From Pelecanus crispus (taxonomy: Eukaryota; Chordata; Aves; Pelecaniformes; Pelecanidae), in contig NC_134654.1 of NCBI RefSeq assembly GCF_030463565.1, positions 19,297,702 to 19,361,701 on the forward strand: DNA of 64,000 nt, in the 5' to 3' direction. Of this stretch, positions 62,301-64,000 are shown piece by piece (positions within the stretch are counted from its first letter, which is position 1; each line of letters starts with the position of its first letter). The notes beneath the pieces are model-generated. The model had not been told where the DNA came from and did no database searches. It was given only the letters and a program-made list of their open reading frames with translations. The position numbers were made by a program, and so were the translations under genes.

Positions 62301-63210
62301 GTGGGATGCTAATATACCTCTGCTGTCGTTACCAAAGTAACTCATTTAGAAGAAAAGAAAATCATTTCACCTTGATGCCACTTAAGGCCTGGAGAACCCT
62401 AGGGCAGGGTGGTGGTCAAAGCTTGGGCAGGATGAAGCACAAGAGTAAGCACTTGCATCTATAAAACAATTTCCAAGCCAATGCATTGATGGAGTGGCTC
62501 TTTCTAAGGAAAATTAATTTGTATATGACTGATAAATAACTTTCTAACCTGGCTGAACAGTGAGTGATCAGACTGTGCACAAAAAGCTATAGCAAATACT
62601 TGGTACAAAGCTGATAAGCTGCCACAGCTGCTTGTAAACCTGCTGAGTATTTTTTCACTGAAGACTTTTTGCCACCTTTGTAGTACTTCCTCCTTCTTTG
62701 GTCTAAAATTAGAGCCCAGGCTAGAAGGGGAGCAGGGAGGAAATCAATACAGTTTGCTGACAGTAACTAGAGTTGCTTGGTTTTTTGAGTCAACTAAGAA
62801 CTGGTTTCAGATGTTCTTGGCCTCCTCCCACCTTTTATAATCGATGAGATAACGGTGGAATTACATCTCCAGCTTTGTAGCACAAAGGATTAATGTACAT
62901 TTTAAACAGTACATAAAGCTGTCAGAGTGCAGTATAAGCTCAAGTTTGTCTTTGACCTATGGGCTCTCAAGTAGCTAGGGAACAGTTGGACTGAGACATA
63001 AGCAGAACTGCGTAGAGAGCTGGTAGCTGAGTGGTAAATTCTGTGTCACTGATTGAATACTTTGTCTTTGCAGGACGGGTTTCCTTTTTCACCTCTGGAT
63101 CGGAGAACCTTCATCGGGTGGAAAAGGTTCACTGGGGCACTCGCTATGCCATCACCATTTCCTTCACCTGCAACCCAGACCATGGCATTGGGGATCCAGT
63201 TTTGATGTAA
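17292..63210 (+). CDS. OGFOD3: OGFOD3, membrane 2-oxoglutarate/Fe(II) oxygenase, 9 coding exons, complete
   Basis: Complete gene for 2-oxoglutarate and iron-dependent oxygenase domain-containing protein 3 (human C17orf101). The family has a prolyl-4-hydroxylase-like double-stranded beta-helix; the substrate is, to my knowledge, unproven. The exons are 17292-17368, 17723-17940, 27041-27116, 28065-28107, 34441-34505, 35105-35161, 43009-43162, 49960-50083 and 63074-63210. They sum to 951 bases and encode 316 residues (human 319). A basic N-terminus precedes a membrane segment at about 41-61, suggesting a type II membrane protein with a lumenal catalytic domain. The iron ligands are likely H227 and D229 (WHPHVDK) and H285 (ENLHRV), with R295 (GTRYAI) for 2-oxoglutarate. 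N-glycosylation sequons lie at N212 and N264. The start MAPQRRA is identical to human. All introns are GT-AG with closed phases and no damage. Confidence 0.97.
17723..17940 (+). CDS. OGFOD3: OGFOD3 coding exon 2, membrane anchor
   Basis: Residues 26-98. A basic stretch (RRRW) leads into the hydrophobic segment [20 protein letters not shown]. It then encodes [14 protein letters not shown] and [17 protein letters not shown]. The acceptor is ctccttag and the donor is gtattt. The PCSEDYDSH motif is nearly identical in human. Confidence 0.96.
18879..19296 (+). mobile_element. CR1 LINE 3' fragment
   Basis: Reads as a typical CR1 3' end: gaagggctggagaacctgcc, then tatgaggaaagactgaaag, then ctggaacaacctccccaggg, then gtctggaccgggtgatcttt. 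It ends in the characteristic tgattccatgattt repeat-like tail. The copy is 5'-truncated and its reading frame is decayed. Confidence 0.9.
21150..21537 (-). mobile_element. Solo LTR of an avian endogenous retrovirus
   Basis: A 388-base element with TG...CA termini (tgttgtggtttagcc to caccaggaca) flanked by identical 5-base duplications tgtgg at 21145-21149 and 21538-21542. The wording on the minus strand (a tgtcctggt start and aattttcttcctagtagctg nearby) is that of a common neoavian LTR family. No internal coding region or second LTR is present, so this is a solo LTR left by recombination, antisense to OGFOD3. The 5-base duplication suits ERVL-type or ERV1-type elements. Confidence 0.88.
22950..22970. 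repeat. 21-base poly-C tract
   Basis: An uninterrupted run of 21 C residues directly after a T/G-rich stretch. Confidence 0.95.
24507..24534. repeat. (AC)n(AT)n microsatellite
   Basis: Six to seven AC units pass directly into eight AT units. Confidence 0.95.
27041..27116 (+). CDS. OGFOD3: OGFOD3 coding exon 3
   Basis: Completes Gly99, then [20 protein letters not shown] and ERIR. The acceptor is tgtgttccag after a long T/C tract, and the donor is gtaatt. Confidence 0.96.
27117..28064 (+). other. OGFOD3 intron 3
   Basis: AT-rich intron of 948 bases. Nothing recognised. Confidence 0.7.
28065..28107 (+). CDS. OGFOD3: OGFOD3 coding exon 4 (43 bases)
   Basis: A micro-sized exon encoding [15 protein letters not shown] (residues 124-138). 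The acceptor is gcctgcag and the donor is gtgagc. The match to human [13 protein letters not shown] is near-perfect. Confidence 0.95.
29480..29514 (+). other. AATAAA followed by a genomic A15 tract
   Basis: AATAAA at 29480 is followed 14 bases later by about 15 A residues, the arrangement left by insertion of a polyadenylated RNA. No source gene was recognised upstream and no flanking duplication was found by eye. Confidence 0.4.
30489..30560 (-). mobile_element. Possible CR1 tail fragment
   Basis: The text agaggccactgtaatcttct, then agtctaac, resembles the reverse complement of CR1 3' ends. It is short and diverged. Confidence 0.4.
34441..34505 (+). CDS. OGFOD3: OGFOD3 coding exon 5
   Basis: Residues 139-159: [20 protein letters not shown] then Y, plus AG of Arg160. 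The acceptor is tttcccag and the donor is gtaaaa. Confidence 0.96.
34506..35104 (+). other. OGFOD3 intron 5
   Basis: Intron of 599 bases; no recognisable element. Confidence 0.7.
35105..35161 (+). CDS. OGFOD3: OGFOD3 coding exon 6
   Basis: Residues 160-178: [19 protein letters not shown], plus CG of Arg179. The acceptor is tttttcag and the donor is gtaaag. Confidence 0.95.
42345..42404. repeat. 30-bp direct tandem duplication
   Basis: Two adjacent copies of a 30-base unit (gaaacacaggaatagccaag and ten more bases) differ at only two positions, pointing to a fairly recent duplication. Confidence 0.9.
42768..42822. repeat. A/C-rich simple sequence
   Basis: Runs of aaaac units shade into cccaaaa- and ccaaccc-type sequence. 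Low complexity. Confidence 0.8.
43009..43162 (+). CDS. OGFOD3: OGFOD3 coding exon 7, iron-binding HxD
   Basis: Residues 179-230. It contains [20 protein letters not shown], then the sequon at N212, then [11 protein letters not shown]. The last motif carries the probable iron ligands H227 and D229, in the position of PHFD in collagen prolyl hydroxylases. The donor is a consensus gtaagt. Confidence 0.97.
45221..45332. repeat. Composite minisatellite ACACACAGAC x7 plus (CCCCA)n
   Basis: Seven perfect copies of a 10-base unit ACACACAGAC (45221-45290) pass without a break into about seven CCCCA pentamers (to 45332). The minus strand therefore carries consecutive GGGG runs spaced by T. Confidence 0.97.
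46986..47190 (-). mobile_element. Diverged CR1 LINE fragment
   Basis: The order agcctaaac, gcaatcatatcccttttcag, cctttctttctctaagctga, acaagccaaaccttcc, then cttctagcagccctctctcc follows the reverse complement of avian CR1 3' regions. It is old and truncated. Confidence 0.65.
49960..50083 (+). CDS. OGFOD3: OGFOD3 coding exon 8
   Basis: Residues 231-271: [41 protein letters not shown]. It forms the GGG-R-F core strand region of the beta-helix, and the sequon N264-K-T is kept. The acceptor is tatttctag and the donor is gtaagg. Confidence 0.97.
51320..51360. other. Perfect 9-bp hairpin
   Basis: CAGGGGCAC at 51320-51328 is exactly complementary to GTGCCCCTG at 51352-51360, around a 23-base loop that contains tcggtccgattgc. 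The flanks do not extend the stem. Confidence 0.7.
53732..53787. repeat. 16-bp tandem repeat, 3.5 copies
   Basis: Three perfect copies of gcatacatttaagaat plus half a fourth copy. Confidence 0.95.
57278..57350 (-). mobile_element. CR1 LINE tail, reverse orientation
   Basis: The text gaagttggaagggacctctg, then gaggtcatctactccgtgcc, is the reverse complement of the CR1 3' end. Confidence 0.75.
57495..57562 (+). mobile_element. CR1 LINE tail, forward orientation
   Basis: The text aattggaccagatgtcctcc, then caaggtctctcccaacct, is the classic CR1 3' signature. It lies about 145 bases from the opposite-facing copy. Confidence 0.75.
57805..57925 (+). mobile_element. MIR/L2-like ancient repeat fragment
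   Basis: The order cagtaaccctgttagaatag, cattttagagacaaggaaac, agagagtaagtggtttgatt, gaagtcccag follows the MIR/L2 tail pattern (aaccctgtgaggtagg, cattttacagatgaggaaac, agtgacttgcccaaggtc). It is diverged, which fits a very old insertion. Confidence 0.6.
63074..63210 (+). CDS. OGFOD3: OGFOD3 last coding exon (9)
   Basis: Residues 272-316 and [41 protein letters not shown] and a short divergent end. It supplies the distal iron-binding His285 and the 2-oxoglutarate-binding Arg295. The acceptor is gtctttgcag. Confidence 0.97.
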
Positions 63211-64000
63211 TTCCTCCAGGGATGGAACATGAGGTCAAATGGAATGAGAGAAGCCCTGCAAGAGGAGAGGAAAGAGGGAGATAACATCTCTTGTAACTTC
63301 ACATTCAATTAGAATTTCCCAGCTGTATTAATATATTGTAATACATTTTGTTTTCACATGTCCTTTCCCATAAATGTTGCAAACAGTGCCTTAAAGACTA
63401 CCTTAAATTTGGTGTATTCCAAAAATGGTTTGTCTTAATGTCCTAAAGGGATAGGCTACAAAGAAGAGTTCTGGAGTGGGCTCTTGTGTGTTTTTGTTTT
63501 GTGGTGGTTTGGTTTTTTTAAATTCTCCAGTTTGAGACAAACAATCTTTTGGGACCTGTCTTGATATGACTCCCCATGTTGCTGCTACCTGTTGTTTAAT
63601 TATTTAGTCTGGGATGTAGAAAGCTTGACCTAAGTTAGTAGAGCAAGATGAGTGTTATTCTTTTGAACATACCTTCTGCTGAGAGGAATGTATTCTCCTT
63701 AGCCTGGGCATTAGTGGGTAATACACCTGTGGCTTGACTACTGGGACTTACTTGAATTTTTTTACTGAATTACTACAGACATTTTCTGCTACAAACTGGG
63801 ACTGCTTAATACAAAGTCAGAAATACAATTTTCTGGTTAGCCAGAAGACATATTGATTTTGGATTACAAATGCTTTGGTGTGCAAGGGAATGTCATGGCA
63901 TTAGATCCCTCTGATTAAAATGCAGTATTCCCAACTTGCCTCATTTTCTCTGAGTCATAATGAATATGATCAGTCTTCCTGTTGAAAGCCCAGGTTATTA
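63211..64000 (+). other. OGFOD3 3' untranslated/downstream region
   Basis: No canonical AATAAA is present before the window ends. The closest variant is ATTAAA at 63914-63919, followed by a T/G-rich stretch, so the true 3' end may lie there or beyond the window. Confidence 0.6.

Larger units (their letters stand above)
50084..63073 (+). other. OGFOD3 intron 8 (13 kb)
   Basis: The largest intron of the gene. It holds a hairpin at 51320, the 16-bp tandem repeat at 53732, two CR1 tails near 57300-57560 and a MIR/L2-like fragment near 57805. No additional exon was recognised. Confidence 0.75.

Noticed and set aside
1-64000. A search for a novel multi-gene system or horizontally acquired cluster
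   Set aside because: All convincing coding sequence belongs to three conserved vertebrate genes. No foreign composition block or unexplained spliced gene was seen.

Overview
The window looks like nuclear DNA of a bird. It has GT-AG spliced genes with vertebrate protein-family matches, CR1 LINE tails, an avian-type endogenous retroviral solo LTR, old MIR/L2-like fragments, and one strong CpG island. I cannot name the species. All of the coding content I can support belongs to three spliced genes. Their order and orientation match my recollection of the human 17q25 neighbourhood CYBC1-HEXD-OGFOD3, here running CYBC1(+), HEXD(-), OGFOD3(+). The exon phases close perfectly and give complete proteins for HEXD (472 aa) and OGFOD3 (316 aa).

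Layout. Positions 1-2681 hold the last three coding exons of CYBC1/EROS, a chaperone for the phagocyte NADPH oxidase; its 5' part lies outside the window. Positions 2682-8639 are a tail-to-tail intergenic or 3'UTR interval with a G-rich quadruplex-like tract. Positions 8640-16967 (minus strand) hold HEXD, a GH20 hexosaminidase D, in 12 coding exons. Positions 16968-17291 are a 324-bp GC-rich interval separating two divergent start codons: a bidirectional CpG-island promoter with four copies of a GATTGC motif. Positions 17292-63210 hold OGFOD3, a single-pass membrane 2-oxoglutarate/Fe(II) oxygenase, with nine coding exons spread over 46 kb. The rest, to 64000, is its 3'UTR.

The OGFOD3 introns hold most of the non-coding structure: a CR1 copy, a solo LTR with a perfect 5-bp target-site duplication, a 21-base C run, AC/AT and ACACACAGAC/CCCCA satellites, a 16-bp tandem repeat, further CR1 and MIR/L2 fragments, and a 9-bp perfect hairpin. 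I found no tRNA, rRNA, CRISPR array or prokaryotic element.

Functionally the three genes are neighbours by conserved synteny and are not an operon. HEXD and OGFOD3 probably share a promoter; CYBC1 and HEXD converge and may share or overlap 3' ends. I saw no convincing new gene system. The best second-look items are the promoter motif array, the HEXD stop codon lying just downstream of an AATAAA, the solo LTR with a probable internal deletion, and the composite minisatellite.
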